64,000 nucleotides of DNA from Streptomyces humi (GTDB lineage: Bacteria > Actinomycetota > Actinomycetes > Streptomycetales > Streptomycetaceae). The notes below the pieces were generated by a model. That model was not told where the DNA came from. It worked only from the letters and a program-made list of their open reading frames with translations, and made no database searches. Location: positions 62,001 to 126,000 of the forward strand of contig NZ_LBMU02000079.1 in assembly GCF_001005085.2 (NCBI RefSeq), written 5' to 3'. Shown in pieces: positions 34,321 to 43,612 of this stretch. Position 1 is the stretch's first letter; every line of letters begins with the position of its first letter. A program made the position numbers and the translations under genes.

Positions 34321-35402
34321 CGGCCTCGTCCACCTGCCGGGGCATCGACGTCTCCGAGCACCAGGCCCCGCAGGACTGGGCCGCCCACAAACGGGCCGGC
34401 CTGGCGTTCGGTTTCGCCAAGGCGAGCGAGGGCGAGCACAGTCACGACAGCCGCTTCCCCCTGCACATCTCGGGCATCATCGCCGCCCGGCTCCTGCCCG
34501 GCAGCTATCACTTCGCGTGGCCCAACCAGGACGCCGGGACCGAGGCCGCGAACTACGTCGGCGCCGCCCGGCCCTACGCGGACGCGCAGCCGCTGTACAC
34601 CCACTGGCTCGACCTGGAGGCCTACCCCGACCGGCGCAACTACGCCGGCCGTTCCGCCGCCCAGATCCGGTCCTGGGCGGCGGCCTGGATCGCGGCCGTC
34701 CGGGCCGCGTTCCCCGGGCAGCGCGTCGGGATCTACACCTCGGCCGACGACCTGGCCGCCGGCCATGTCCCCGGCGGCCTGCCCCTCTGGTACCCGGCCT
34801 ACCCCTGGGGCGCCGCCGACTACCCGCGCGCGGAGGCCGCGGCACGGCCCGCGCCGTCCGGCTGGACGCCGCTGCTGTGGCAGTTCACCAGCACCCCGCT
34901 CGACCGATCCATCGCCTACCGCTCCGAGGCAGCCCTGCGCGCCTGGGCCGCGGGCACCACGGCGAGCACCGACGAGGAGGACCCTGTGCCCGACCAAGTG
35001 AACCTCGGTATCGCCGCGCCCTACCAACTGGCCCCAGGAGCCTGGGACTCGGTGGAGTTCACCACCGAGTGGGCCGACACCGCGGACCAGCACGCCACCG
35101 GCGGCTCCGTCTTCGCCCGCGGCGCCTGCCGGTTCACCGGCTCGGTGAGCCTGCACATCACCGGACTCGCGGCCGGCGCGACCGTCCAGGTCCGCATGTC
35201 GGAGTACGAGGGTGACCAGCACATCGCCGACCACCCGATCGACGAGGCGGTCGGCACCCTCGGCGACACCTACCACGTCACCCCCCTCACCAAGCACCTG
35301 ACGGCCGGCCGAGGCATGCGCGTCCGGCTCCTCAACAACGGCGGCGCGCCGGTCACGGTGCAGAGCGCGGTCCTGACCGCCCTCAGCTGGCCGACACACT
35401 GA
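34317..35402 (+). CDS. GH25-type lysozyme with C-terminal beta domain
   Basis: This 361-residue protein starts with GIDVSEHQAPQDW and continues with FAKASEGEHSHD, GSYHFAWPNQDAGTEAANY and HWLDLEAYPDRRNY, the usual GH25 muramidase motifs with catalytic D/E. Residues from about 225 form a separate beta-rich region of unknown type (VNLGIAAPYQLAPGAWDSVEF). There is no signal peptide, as in phage or autolysis endolysins that need help to cross the membrane. No other phage gene is near. It could act in self-lysis or be exported by an unusual route. Confidence 0.82.
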   Translation: MTASSTCRGIDVSEHQAPQDWAAHKRAGLAFGFAKASEGEHSHDSRFPLHISGIIAARLLPGSYHFAWPNQDAGTEAANYVGAARPYADAQPLYTHWLDLEAYPDRRNYAGRSAAQIRSWAAAWIAAVRAAFPGQRVGIYTSADDLAAGHVPGGLPLWYPAYPWGAADYPRAEAAARPAPSGWTPLLWQFTSTPLDRSIAYRSEAALRAWAAGTTASTDEEDPVPDQVNLGIAAPYQLAPGAWDSVEFTTEWADTADQHATGGSVFARGACRFTGSVSLHITGLAAGATVQVRMSEYEGDQHIADHPIDEAVGTLGDTYHVTPLTKHLTAGRGMRVRLLNNGGAPVTVQSAVLTALSWPTH

Positions 35403-35425
35403 GCCGCCCCGTCCGCCCGGCGGCG

Positions 35426-35541
35426 GGTGGACCCGTGCAGGTGGGGGTGGTACCAGTAGGTGCCCGCCGGGTGGTCTTCCGGCACGTGGACGGTCGTCTC
35501 GTACCGCGGCTCGGCCACACCGCCGACGGCTTCCTGTGCGG
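35426..35541 (-). pseudogene. Multicopper oxidase remnant
   Basis: On the minus strand, codons give YETTVHVPEDHPAGTYWYHP followed by HLHGST, the type-3 copper motif region of multicopper oxidases. The match stops abruptly at HGST, after which the frame is unrelated, and upstream codons also diverge. Only about 40 residues remain of a normal enzyme of 400-600 residues. It is a decayed fragment, lying between the lysozyme gene and the phosphatase gene. Confidence 0.65.
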
Positions 35542-35601
35542 TACGCGGTACGGGAGGCTTTCGGCGGGCCTTGCACGGTAGACGGGTGTATACCGATAGG
35601 T

Positions 35602-36726
35602 ATGGGCGCGGGCCGTGTGCCGGTGGACCGTCTTTCGGAGCAGAAGCTGGGCCGGAGGCTGGTGGCGATCCCCCTTGTACTGATCGTCGTGATCACCGTG
35701 GTCGACATCCATTCCCCGCCGGACGTCCACCTGGGGCCCTTGCTGGTGATCGCACCCGCCCTGACCGCGTCTCTGGCAGGGCCGCGACTGACCGCTCTCG
35801 TCGGTGCACTGGCCGTGGCCGCCCAGGTGCTCATCGGCGTGTTCCACGGCGGACTGACCACGCCCAACCACCTCTCGCAGATCATCGCCCTGACCCTGCT
35901 GTCCGTCCTGGTCGTCTTCGTCTGCCACGTGCGCGAGCGACGGAGCCGTGAGCTGAACCGGGCACGTTCGGTGGCCGAGACGGCACAGCTCGTGCTGCTG
36001 CGGCCACCACGACGCCGGATCGGGCCGCTGCGGGTGGCGTGGCTGTACCTGGCAGCCGAGGACGAGGCCCGTATAGGCGGTGACCTGTTCGCTCTGGCCC
36101 GCTCGGACCGCGGCACCCGCGTGATCATCGGTGACGTCCGCGGCAAGGGACTGGCCGCCATCGGTGAAGCGTCCATGGTGCTGGGCGCGTTCCGCGAGGG
36201 CGCGCACCGCTGTGACACGCTGCCCGAACTCGCCGCGGGCCTCGAGGTGAGCGTGTGCAGGAGCCTGGAGGACGTCGCGGACATCGAGCACGATCCGGGC
36301 GAGCACTTCATCACCGCCCTCCTGCTCGACATTCCCGATCACGGCACGCAGGTCGACATGGTCAACCTGGGCCACCCGCCGCCCCTGCTGCTGCACGACG
36401 GCGAGGTCACCGTCCTGCACGCGAGACGCCCCGTACCTCCCCTGGGCATGTGCGAACTGCCCATCCAGAGCCACCGCGCCGACCCCTTCACGTTCGAGGA
36501 CGGTGACACGCTGCTGCTCTACACCGACGGCGTCATCGAGGCCCGCTCATCCGCGGGGGCCTTCTACCCCCTCACCCGTCATGCCGCCTCCGCGCCCGCG
36601 TCGGGACCCGAGGCCCTGATCCGTCACATCCACCACGACCTGCTGAACCACATCGGCCACGAACCCCGGGACGACGCCGCGCTCCTGGCCATCGAACGCC
36701 ACGGCGCCCAGCACCTCCACCGATAG
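35602..36726 (+). CDS. Membrane PP2C/SpoIIE-type serine phosphatase
   Basis: This 374-residue protein has an N-terminal membrane region of three to four helices (LVAIPLVLIVVITVVDI, LLSVLVVFVCHV). A SpoIIE domain follows from about residue 125 with DEARIGGDLFALAR, IIGDVRGKGLAAIGEASM, LLLYTDGVIEARS and PRDDAALLAIERH. Such proteins dephosphorylate anti-anti-sigma factors. The ATG at 35602 is chosen as it precedes the first helix. A small inverted repeat ATACC-GATA-GGTAT (35590-35603) overlaps the start and may be regulatory. Confidence 0.85.
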   Translation: MGAGRVPVDRLSEQKLGRRLVAIPLVLIVVITVVDIHSPPDVHLGPLLVIAPALTASLAGPRLTALVGALAVAAQVLIGVFHGGLTTPNHLSQIIALTLLSVLVVFVCHVRERRSRELNRARSVAETAQLVLLRPPRRRIGPLRVAWLYLAAEDEARIGGDLFALARSDRGTRVIIGDVRGKGLAAIGEASMVLGAFREGAHRCDTLPELAAGLEVSVCRSLEDVADIEHDPGEHFITALLLDIPDHGTQVDMVNLGHPPPLLLHDGEVTVLHARRPVPPLGMCELPIQSHRADPFTFEDGDTLLLYTDGVIEARSSAGAFYPLTRHAASAPASGPEALIRHIHHDLLNHIGHEPRDDAALLAIERHGAQHLHR

Positions 36727-36937
36727 GTTCGCCGGGTCGGACCAGGGGCACTCCCGGCGGGCGCCGCGGTGCCGAAGCGGAGGATCCCGCCGCCCGCAAC
36801 GGCCTTACCCTGGGCATGAGTTCGCGCACCGCCCAAGGCCCAGGTGTGTTGCCCTCGGATGTGCCTCCGAGGCTCTTCTGCGGAAAACGGCACCTGTGGA
36901 TATTGGACAGCCGCGCCGACCAGGACAGGGGGTCCTC

Positions 36938-38524
36938 TTGCGTGCACGAGAACCGCGGACCGAGGCGGTCGTCGACCGGCCAGATCCACCCCGCGCGAAC
37001 CCGACGGGGCGGTCCGCCGAAGTCCTGGCATTGCAGCGTTCGGCAGGCAACGCGGCCTTGGCGCGAGTCATCGAGGAAGAACGAAACGCCCGTGCCGTCG
37101 GCGGCGCGCAGGGAGCGCCGGCCCGGCGCTCACCGGTGCACGACGCGCTGGGCCCCGGGCGAGGAGCCCATGCCCGGTACGGCGGTGGAGGAGAGCGCGG
37201 GCCGCGTGCGGACCCGGCGAGCCCCGGTCATGCGCCGACGGTCCAGCGTTTTCCGAAGCAGTCAGAGGTACGCAAGGAGGAGTTCCACCGACTCGCCACC
37301 GATCGTCGGAACAACCTGTCCTCCTCCCAGGCGAGCGATCTGTATGCCGCTGCGGTCGGCGGCCTCGAGAGCGACTTCGAGAAGCCGACGGACTACGAGG
37401 CGACCATGCGGCGCGCTGCCGAGCATGTCCGGGCGGAGGAGGCGATGCGGGTGCGCGGCAGGTCCGAGCGGACGACCGGCGCCTTCTCGGTCAGTGTGTC
37501 CGTCCGCAACCTCGGCGGTCTGAACGCGCTCATGGGACACAACGGTGCCGACGGCGTGCTCGACACCTTCACCCGGTGTGTCTCGTCGGCCATGGACAAG
37601 GTCGGCGGAAGCGTCTCCAAGTTCCGTTTCGGCCCCAACCTGGAGTTCATCGTCGTCGGTGAGGATGTGCGGCGCAGTCACATCGAGGCGCGGCTGATGG
37701 CCGCTCAGGCGCAGATCCAGAAGCAGGCCACGCTCAACGCTCTCGACGATGTCACGCACCCGAAGTACCAGCGCGATCTCTCCGAGAAGGGCAGCGGAAT
37801 CCGCTACGACATCCACCCGATCAAGCCCGCCCACGTATCGGACAAGGAGGAGCGGACAACGCGTGCCGCGCCGAGCCACGGGCGGGGCACCGCGTTCAAG
37901 AGCTCCGCCCAGGAGCGCAAGGAGCACTTCCTCAGCACGGCGGTGAACGCGTACGGGCTCTCACCCTCCCATGCCGCGGAACTGCTCACGGCCAGTTCCG
38001 CGGACGAGGTCGACGGGCTCACGGGATTCGACAAGGCGGGAGACCGGCGCCTCACCCTGGGCAACGCCGTCCGCCATCTGGCCGACGCCGACACCACGGG
38101 CGTGTATGTCGAGGTCGATCTGCGCAATCTGGGGGGACTGACGAAGGAGCGTGGCAGGCAGCAGGCCGACGAGGTCTACGCGGCCATGTCGGCGATGTGC
38201 GAGAAGGCCGTACTCAGCCTCGACGCCGACGTCTCCCGGTTCCGGCACGGTGGCGACGAGTTCAGCTTCATCCTCGTGGGACGTGATGCCACGCCGAGTG
38301 CGGTGGGCGCGGCTCTGACCGCCGCTCAGAAGTCCATCGCCCGGTATGTCGCGGATCGAGGACTCAGCGAGATCGAACATCCGAAGCATCCCGGAGACCC
38401 CGGCAGGCGGGGCACCGGGATCATCTTCGGCACCGCTCCGATCACTCCGGCCAGGGAGAACGTGGAGGCCGTGGTCAACAGCATCCTTTCAGCCGCCGAC
38501 AAGCAGGTGGAAGCCAAGAAGTGA
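36938..38524 (+). CDS. Tandem GGDEF-like protein with eCIS-cargo-type N-terminus
   Basis: This roughly 528-residue protein starts with a disordered Pro/Arg-rich region containing VLALQRSAGNAALARV near residues 29-44 and TVQRF near 101-105. These are motifs of DUF4157-type proteins linked to extracellular contractile injection systems. Two related GGDEF-like domains follow. The first is degenerate (VSVRNLGGLNALMGHNGADG, with FGPNLEF in place of GGDEF). The second is intact at RHGGDEFSFILVG, about residues 438-442. It may make or bind a nucleotide signal. I choose the TTG at 36938, as it follows AGGGGG; GTG at 36896 is in frame. No injection-system structural genes are present. Confidence 0.8.
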   Translation: MRAREPRTEAVVDRPDPPRANPTGRSAEVLALQRSAGNAALARVIEEERNARAVGGAQGAPARRSPVHDALGPGRGAHARYGGGGERGPRADPASPGHAPTVQRFPKQSEVRKEEFHRLATDRRNNLSSSQASDLYAAAVGGLESDFEKPTDYEATMRRAAEHVRAEEAMRVRGRSERTTGAFSVSVSVRNLGGLNALMGHNGADGVLDTFTRCVSSAMDKVGGSVSKFRFGPNLEFIVVGEDVRRSHIEARLMAAQAQIQKQATLNALDDVTHPKYQRDLSEKGSGIRYDIHPIKPAHVSDKEERTTRAAPSHGRGTAFKSSAQERKEHFLSTAVNAYGLSPSHAAELLTASSADEVDGLTGFDKAGDRRLTLGNAVRHLADADTTGVYVEVDLRNLGGLTKERGRQQADEVYAAMSAMCEKAVLSLDADVSRFRHGGDEFSFILVGRDATPSAVGAALTAAQKSIARYVADRGLSEIEHPKHPGDPGRRGTGIIFGTAPITPARENVEAVVNSILSAADKQVEAKK

Positions 38525-38794
38525 GTGCGCACGCCGGACGACGGACGCCGTAGGCCAGGACCCGGACACGACCGGTGCGTCGGAGGCGGGGTGATCGGGA
38601 TACCGTGTCCCCCCTGTCTCACCCAGGCACGGGCAACCTGACGAACCGTCACGTGTCTCAGCGACGGGTCAGCATGAACCCGACCGAACATGGCCACACA
38701 TGACGACAGGTGCACATCACTCCAGCCCCGCTATGGCCAGCGTGACTGGGGAAACGCCGGCTCCAGCGGGAACTGGCAAAGTGAGGAGAGAGCC

Positions 38795-39520
38795 GTGTTC
38801 TACTACCTGCTCAAGTACGTCCTGCTCGGGCCGCTGTTGCGCGTGGTGTTCCGTCCCCGGATCGAGGGGCTGGAGCACGTGCCCGGGTCGGGACCGGCCA
38901 TCGTCGCGGGCAACCACCTCTCCTTCTCCGACCACTTCCTGATGCCGGCCGTCCTGAAGCGGCGCATCACCTTCCTGGCGAAGGCGGAGTACTTCACGGG
39001 ACCGGGCGTGAAGGGGCGACTGACCGCGTTCTTCTTCCGCAGCGCCGGCCAGATCCCGGTGGACCGCTCCGGCAAGGAGGCCGGCCAGGCCGCGATCCGG
39101 GAGGGTCTCGGGGTGCTGGGCAAGGGCGAGTTGCTCGGCATCTACCCGGAGGGCACCCGCTCGCACGACGGCCGCCTGTACAAGGGCAAGGTCGGGGTGG
39201 CCGTGATGGCGCTGCGGGCCGGTGTCCCGGTGATCCCCTGCGCGATGATCGGCACCTTCGAGGCGCAACCGCCCGGGAAGGTCATCCCCAACGTCCACCC
39301 CGTCGTGATCCGCTTCGGCAAGCCCCTGGACTTCTCGCGCTACGCGGGCATGGAGGGCGAGAAGGCGATCCTGCGGGCCATCACCGACGAGATCATGTAC
39401 GCCATCCTGACCCTCTCCGAGCAGGAGTACGTCGACCAGTACGCGGCGGTCGTCAAGGCCGAGCAGACGGCGGCGAAGGGCGAGAAGGGGCGCAGGTTTC
39501 CCCGGGCGCCGCTGAGTTGA
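38795..39520 (+). CDS. 1-acyl-sn-glycerol-3-phosphate acyltransferase family protein
   Basis: This 241-residue PlsC-family protein transfers an acyl chain to lysophosphatidate or a similar acceptor at the membrane. It has the catalytic GNHLSFSDHF (NHxxxxD) motif, FLAKAEYF, and the substrate motif YPEGTRSHDG. An N-terminal hydrophobic stretch (FYYLLKYVLLGPLLRVVF) anchors it. The GTG at 38795 has GAGGAG upstream; the longer frame is unlikely. It is a standalone gene that converges with the peptidase gene across a hairpin. Confidence 0.92.
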   Translation: MFYYLLKYVLLGPLLRVVFRPRIEGLEHVPGSGPAIVAGNHLSFSDHFLMPAVLKRRITFLAKAEYFTGPGVKGRLTAFFFRSAGQIPVDRSGKEAGQAAIREGLGVLGKGELLGIYPEGTRSHDGRLYKGKVGVAVMALRAGVPVIPCAMIGTFEAQPPGKVIPNVHPVVIRFGKPLDFSRYAGMEGEKAILRAITDEIMYAILTLSEQEYVDQYAAVVKAEQTAAKGEKGRRFPRAPLS

Positions 39521-39556
39521 CGTTCCAGGACAGGACGCGGGCACGTCGTACGGCGA

Positions 39557-39586
39557 AGGGGCGGCGGGAGTGATCCCGCCGCCCCT
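39557..39586. terminator. Hairpin terminator between convergent genes
   Basis: A perfect 13-bp stem, AGGGGCGGCGGGA and TCCCGCCGCCCCT, with loop GTGA lies between the acyltransferase (plus) and the secreted peptidase (minus). It should stop both transcripts. Confidence 0.85.
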
Positions 39587-39605
39587 CACCGCTGTGCGTA
39601 CGTGC

Positions 39606-41210
39606 CTACGGCTGCGGGGTGGCGTGCGGCGTGCAGGTCACGTCCGCGCCGTCCAGCTTGCCGGTGAGCAGGTAGGTGTCGACACGGCTGTTGATGCACG
39701 GGTTGACCAGGCCGGTCACGCCGTGCGAGCCGGCGCCCTGCTCGGTGATGAGCCGGGAACCCTTGAAGCGCTTGTGCAGTTCGACGGCGCCCGGGTACGG
39801 GGTGGCGGCGTCACGCGTGGACTGCACGATCAGCACCGGCGGCAGACCCTTGTGGGTGGAGACGTTCACCGGGGTCTGCTGCTTGACCGGCCAGGTGGCG
39901 CAGGGCAGGTTCATCCATGCGTTGGCCCAGGTCATGAACGGGTACTGCTTGTTGAGCTCGGTGTTGTCGCGGTCCCACTTCCGCCAGCTGGTGGGCCACT
40001 TGGCGTCGGTGCACTCCACGGCGGTGTAGACGGCGTTGCCGTTCTCCGAGGAGATGTTGCCCGCGGTGTCGGAGAGGTCCGGGGCGGCGGCGTCGACCAG
40101 CGCCTGGGTGTCACCGGCGACGTACTTGCTGAACACCGTGGCGACCGGGACCCACGAGGAGTCGTAGTACGGGGCGCTCTGGAAGAAGGAGATCAGCTCG
40201 GCCGGGCCGACGACCCCGCCGATCGGGTTCGCCTTGGCGGTGGCGCGCAGCTGGAGCCACTTGGCCTGGACGGCGTCCCGCGTGGTGCCCAGGTGGAAGG
40301 CGGAGTCGTGGGCGGCGACCCAGTCCTCCCAGTCCTTCCAGCGGCCCTCGAAGGCGATGTCCTGGCCCAGGTTGGCCTCGTACCAGATGTTCTCGCGCGA
40401 CGGGTTGACGACGCTGTCGACGATCATCCGGCGGACGTGCCCCGGGAACAGCGTGCCGTAGACGGCGCCGAGGTAGGTGCCGTAGGAGACACCGAGGTAG
40501 TTGAGCTTCTTCTCGCCGAGCGCGGCCCGGATGACGTCGAGGTCACGGGCGGTGTTCGGGGTGGTCATCTGCTGGAGCATCGCCTTGCCGGTGCGCTCGG
40601 CGCAGCCGTCCGCGTACTCCTTGGCCAGCTTGCGCTGGGCGGTCTTGTCGGCCTCGGTGTCCGGCACCGGGTCGACCTTGGGCGCCTTGACGAACTCCTG
40701 CGGGTCCATGCAGGAGATGGGCGCGGAGTGGCCGACGCCGCGGGGGTCGAAGCCCACGAAGTCGTACGCCTTCGAGGCGTTGACCCACAGGGGGTTCTTG
40801 GTGGTGACCCGGAGCGGGAAGCGCATCCCGGAGCCACCCGGGCCGCCGGGGTTGTAGACGAGCGCGCCCTGGCGCTCCGCCTTCGTCCCCGTGCTGCCTA
40901 TTCGGTCGACCGCCAGCCTGATCTGCTTGCCGTTGGGCTTCGCGTAGTCGAGCGGCACGCTGACCCAGCCGCACTGGACCGGCTTGGCGAAGCCCCAGTC
41001 GGCCGGACAGTCCGCCCAGTCGATACCGGCCTTGGCGGCCCGCGCGGCGGCGACCGCCGCGCCCCGCTGCTGCCGGTCCTGGCCGCTGTGCCGGACCTCG
41101 GCACCGGCCGCAGGGGCCGCGAGTGCCCCGGTGATGAGGCTCGCGGTGACGAGCGCCCCCGCCGAACCGAGCGCCAGCGTCCGGCTCCTCGATCTGAAGT
41201 TGTCCCTCAA
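39606..41210 (-). CDS. Secreted tripeptidyl aminopeptidase-type alpha/beta hydrolase
   Basis: This 534-residue protein has a signal peptide (TLALGSAGALVTASLITGALA) ending near residue 30. The alpha/beta hydrolase fold of the Tap/Slp group follows. The nucleophile is in YLGVSYGTYLGAVYG. Other marks are ALVYNPGGPGGSGMRF, FVGFDPRGVGHSAPISC, VLIVQSTRDAATPYPGA (Asp) and GAGSHGVTG (His). Members release N-terminal tripeptides outside the cell. The TTG at 41210 is chosen because GGAGGGG lies upstream and the signal peptide starts directly. Confidence 0.9.
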   Translation of the reverse strand: MRDNFRSRSRTLALGSAGALVTASLITGALAAPAAGAEVRHSGQDRQQRGAAVAAARAAKAGIDWADCPADWGFAKPVQCGWVSVPLDYAKPNGKQIRLAVDRIGSTGTKAERQGALVYNPGGPGGSGMRFPLRVTTKNPLWVNASKAYDFVGFDPRGVGHSAPISCMDPQEFVKAPKVDPVPDTEADKTAQRKLAKEYADGCAERTGKAMLQQMTTPNTARDLDVIRAALGEKKLNYLGVSYGTYLGAVYGTLFPGHVRRMIVDSVVNPSRENIWYEANLGQDIAFEGRWKDWEDWVAAHDSAFHLGTTRDAVQAKWLQLRATAKANPIGGVVGPAELISFFQSAPYYDSSWVPVATVFSKYVAGDTQALVDAAAPDLSDTAGNISSENGNAVYTAVECTDAKWPTSWRKWDRDNTELNKQYPFMTWANAWMNLPCATWPVKQQTPVNVSTHKGLPPVLIVQSTRDAATPYPGAVELHKRFKGSRLITEQGAGSHGVTGLVNPCINSRVDTYLLTGKLDGADVTCTPHATPQP

Positions 41211-41341
41211 GTGGGCCCCTCCCCGCTCATTCTTACGAATCGTCAGGGAGGATCTTTCCGGCTGTGACTCGCCTGTGCACAAGGCATGTCAGCCGTTCTT
41301 TACCAATCCGATATCCGGATGATCAGGCCCCGCTGAGCGGA

Positions 41342-42103
41342 TCAGCCGCCCAATTCGCCCAAGGCCGCGTCCAGCACCCGCCGCAGCCGCAGCCCGTCCG
41401 CCGCCAGCGCGCTCACCAGTACGGCGGGCCCGGCGAGCGGGGTGAGCGCGACGCACTCCCCCAGCATCCGTGCCACCACCGGCTCGGCGACGAACTCCGG
41501 CCGTACGACGATGAGTTGCCCCACCGCGCGGTGTCCCGCCAGCACGGCGGGCCCGTCCCAGCCACCCGGCGCCCCGGGCCCGCAGGACAGCTCCTGGTCG
41601 AGTACGGGGGCCCCGGCGACCCGCACGGTGAGCCGGCTGCTCAGCCGCCCCGGCGCCTCCCCCGCCCGCCCGAGCACCTGCTCCTCGCGCAGCACGAGCC
41701 GGCCGCCCGCCGCCACGTCGACCCGGGTGGTGACGTACAGGTCGCTCCCTTTGACCGAGATCAACTGCTCGGGCAGCCAGTGCAGTTCGCCGCCCTCGGC
41801 GACGTCGAGCCGGACGTCGTAGCGGGCCTCGCCCTTGGCCTGTCCCGGCAGTGCGATGGTCGCGGCGGCGGACCCCACCCGCAGCCTGGCCCCGCGCTCC
41901 ACCGTCGCCGCGATGGCGAACCGGTCCCCGCCGAGCGGACCGCTCATCGCCCCGACGACCGTCACCCGGGCCTCGGCGCCACTGCCCCGGGTGCGCCGCA
42001 GGGCCAGCGGCCCCTCGCCCTCCAGCACGGGCAGCGAGGTGGCGCCGCGCCCGTCGGCCCGCGCGACGATCCGGGCGGTGGCGCGTACGCCGGTGCCGGT
42101 CAC
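41342..42103 (-). CDS. ureD: Urease accessory protein UreD
   Basis: This 253-residue protein is the scaffold on which UreF and UreG deliver nickel to apourease. It contains the family's central [20 protein letters not shown] and [17 protein letters not shown]. The GTG start at 42103 overlaps the ureG stop (GTGA); a longer frame of 11 codons has no site. It is the last gene of the urease operon. Confidence 0.92.
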   Translation of the reverse strand: MTGTGVRATARIVARADGRGATSLPVLEGEGPLALRRTRGSGAEARVTVVGAMSGPLGGDRFAIAATVERGARLRVGSAAATIALPGQAKGEARYDVRLDVAEGGELHWLPEQLISVKGSDLYVTTRVDVAAGGRLVLREEQVLGRAGEAPGRLSSRLTVRVAGAPVLDQELSCGPGAPGGWDGPAVLAGHRAVGQLIVVRPEFVAEPVVARMLGECVALTPLAGPAVLVSALAADGLRLRRVLDAALGELGG

Positions 42104-42780
42104 GCCGTCCACGCGGCGAGCCGCTCCCGCACCCACCGGGCCACGTCGGCGACTCCGGTCTCGCCGCGCAACGACTGGAAGACCACGGGCAGTTCGGCGC
42201 GCTGCGCCTTCGCGTCCGCGGCCATCCGCGCCAGGTCGGAACCCACGTACGGCGCGAGGTCCGTCTTGTTGACGACCAGCAGGTCGGCGGTGGTGACGCC
42301 GGGACCGCCCTTGCGGGGGATGTCGTCGCCGCCGGCCACGTCGATCACGAAGACCTGCGCGTCCACGAGCCCCTTGGAGAAGGTCGCCGTGAGGTTGTCA
42401 CCGCCGGACTCGACGAGGATGAGATCGAGCGGGCCGACCTCCTCCTCCAGGTCCTCCACGGCTTCGAGGTTGGCCGAGATGTCGTCCCGGATCGCGGTGT
42501 GCGGACAGGCTCCCGTCTCGACGGCGGTGATCCGCTCGGGTGGCAGCACGGCCTCCCTGAGCAGGAACTCGGCGTCCTCACGGGTGTAGATGTCGTTGGT
42601 GACGACGGCGAGCGACAACTCGTCCCGCAGCACCCGGCACAGGGCGGCGACGGTGGCGGTCTTGCCGGACCCCACGGGCCCGCCGAGCCCGATCCGCAGC
42701 GCGCGCCGGGTCCCGTCGGGCCGACGGGCGTCGGCGCTGACGGCGGCGGGACCGTGCTGGTGGTCGTGGTCGAGATGCAT
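42100..42780 (-). CDS. ureG: Urease accessory GTPase UreG
   Basis: This 226-residue nickel-chaperone GTPase has the P-loop GGPVGSGKT at residues 33-41, [13 protein letters not shown], the metal site [11 protein letters not shown] (CPH) and VVNKTDL. Its short N-terminus [10 protein letters not shown] is His-rich and may hold metal in the absence of UreE. The ATG at 42780 has GGAG upstream. Confidence 0.95.
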   Translation of the reverse strand: MHLDHDHQHGPAAVSADARRPDGTRRALRIGLGGPVGSGKTATVAALCRVLRDELSLAVVTNDIYTREDAEFLLREAVLPPERITAVETGACPHTAIRDDISANLEAVEDLEEEVGPLDLILVESGGDNLTATFSKGLVDAQVFVIDVAGGDDIPRKGGPGVTTADLLVVNKTDLAPYVGSDLARMAADAKAQRAELPVVFQSLRGETGVADVARWVRERLAAWTA

Positions 42781-42922
42781 GTACGGCTCCTTGTTCAGCG
42801 GGCTCTGTCCGACAGCCCGTCCAGGGGTTCCTTCCGAGGGGACGCGCACGGGCGGGGTGCGCATGGGGTGGGCGTGGGCTGCGCGTGGAGGCTGCGCATG
42901 GGAGGTGCGCCGCCGGGAACGC

Positions 42923-43597
42923 CTACGACGCGAACAACCGCACCGCCCACCCCGCGTGCCACTCCGCCCCGATCTCCAGCAGCGGCGCCGACGCCGCCGG
43001 CAGCGCGTCGACGCCCTCGTCGACCGCCTCGCGTGCCGCCTCCGCCGCCCGGTCGACCACCCGGTCCACCTCCGGAGCCAGCCGCCCCAGCACGGCCGTC
43101 GCCTCGAACGGGTCCAGGCTCAGCAACCGCACCACCGCCGTGGCCGGCCCGCTCACGCACTCGTACGCCGCGCAGTAGGCCGCGTCCCGCGCCGACAGCC
43201 CCGCCGTCCGGGCCACCACGCCGAGGACCACGGGCTGATGAGCTCCCTTGGGGAACTCCGCCGCGACGGCGTCGAGTTCGGGGCTCGGCCAGGTCGCACG
43301 GGCGGCCCGCAGCAGTTGCCGGCCGAGTTTGCGGGCGGCGCCCCGGAGCGCAGGCGACGGCGTCCGCGCGTCGGCCGCCGCGTCCAGCTCCCGCACCTCC
43401 AGGCCGAGTACGGCGGCCGCGGCGAGGGCGGCCGCGGTCAGTCCCGCCGTGTGCAGCCGCCCCCGGCAGAACTCCTCGAGGCTCGCCGCCCCGGTGATCC
43501 GCCCGGCCCTGACAGCCACCTCCGCCCCGCCGGAGTGCGCGTGCCCCCCGGCGGGGAAGCGGCCGTCGGCCAGCACCAGCAACGCTGCCCGTGACAT
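42923..43597 (-). CDS. ureF: Urease accessory protein UreF
   Basis: This 224-residue protein has the UreF pattern [16 protein letters not shown] near the N-terminus and [13 protein letters not shown] with a helical remainder. It joins UreD and activates UreG GTPase during nickel insertion. The downstream gap to ureG (42781-42922) contains GCGCATGGGA-like imperfect repeats and no gene. Confidence 0.92.
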   Translation of the reverse strand: MSRAALLVLADGRFPAGGHAHSGGAEVAVRAGRITGAASLEEFCRGRLHTAGLTAAALAAAAVLGLEVRELDAAADARTPSPALRGAARKLGRQLLRAARATWPSPELDAVAAEFPKGAHQPVVLGVVARTAGLSARDAAYCAAYECVSGPATAVVRLLSLDPFEATAVLGRLAPEVDRVVDRAAEAAREAVDEGVDALPAASAPLLEIGAEWHAGWAVRLFAS

Positions 43598-43612
43598 CCC
43601 GTACCTCTGCTC

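Noticed and set aside
34317-35402. Lysozyme gene as a sign of prophage
   Set aside because: No integrase, terminase, capsid, holin or tail genes are near; a single GH25 gene is not enough.
34239-36332. A 697-codon minus-strand frame across lysozyme and phosphatase genes
   Set aside because: It spans two real plus-strand genes and an oxidase remnant in another frame; no domain is visible.
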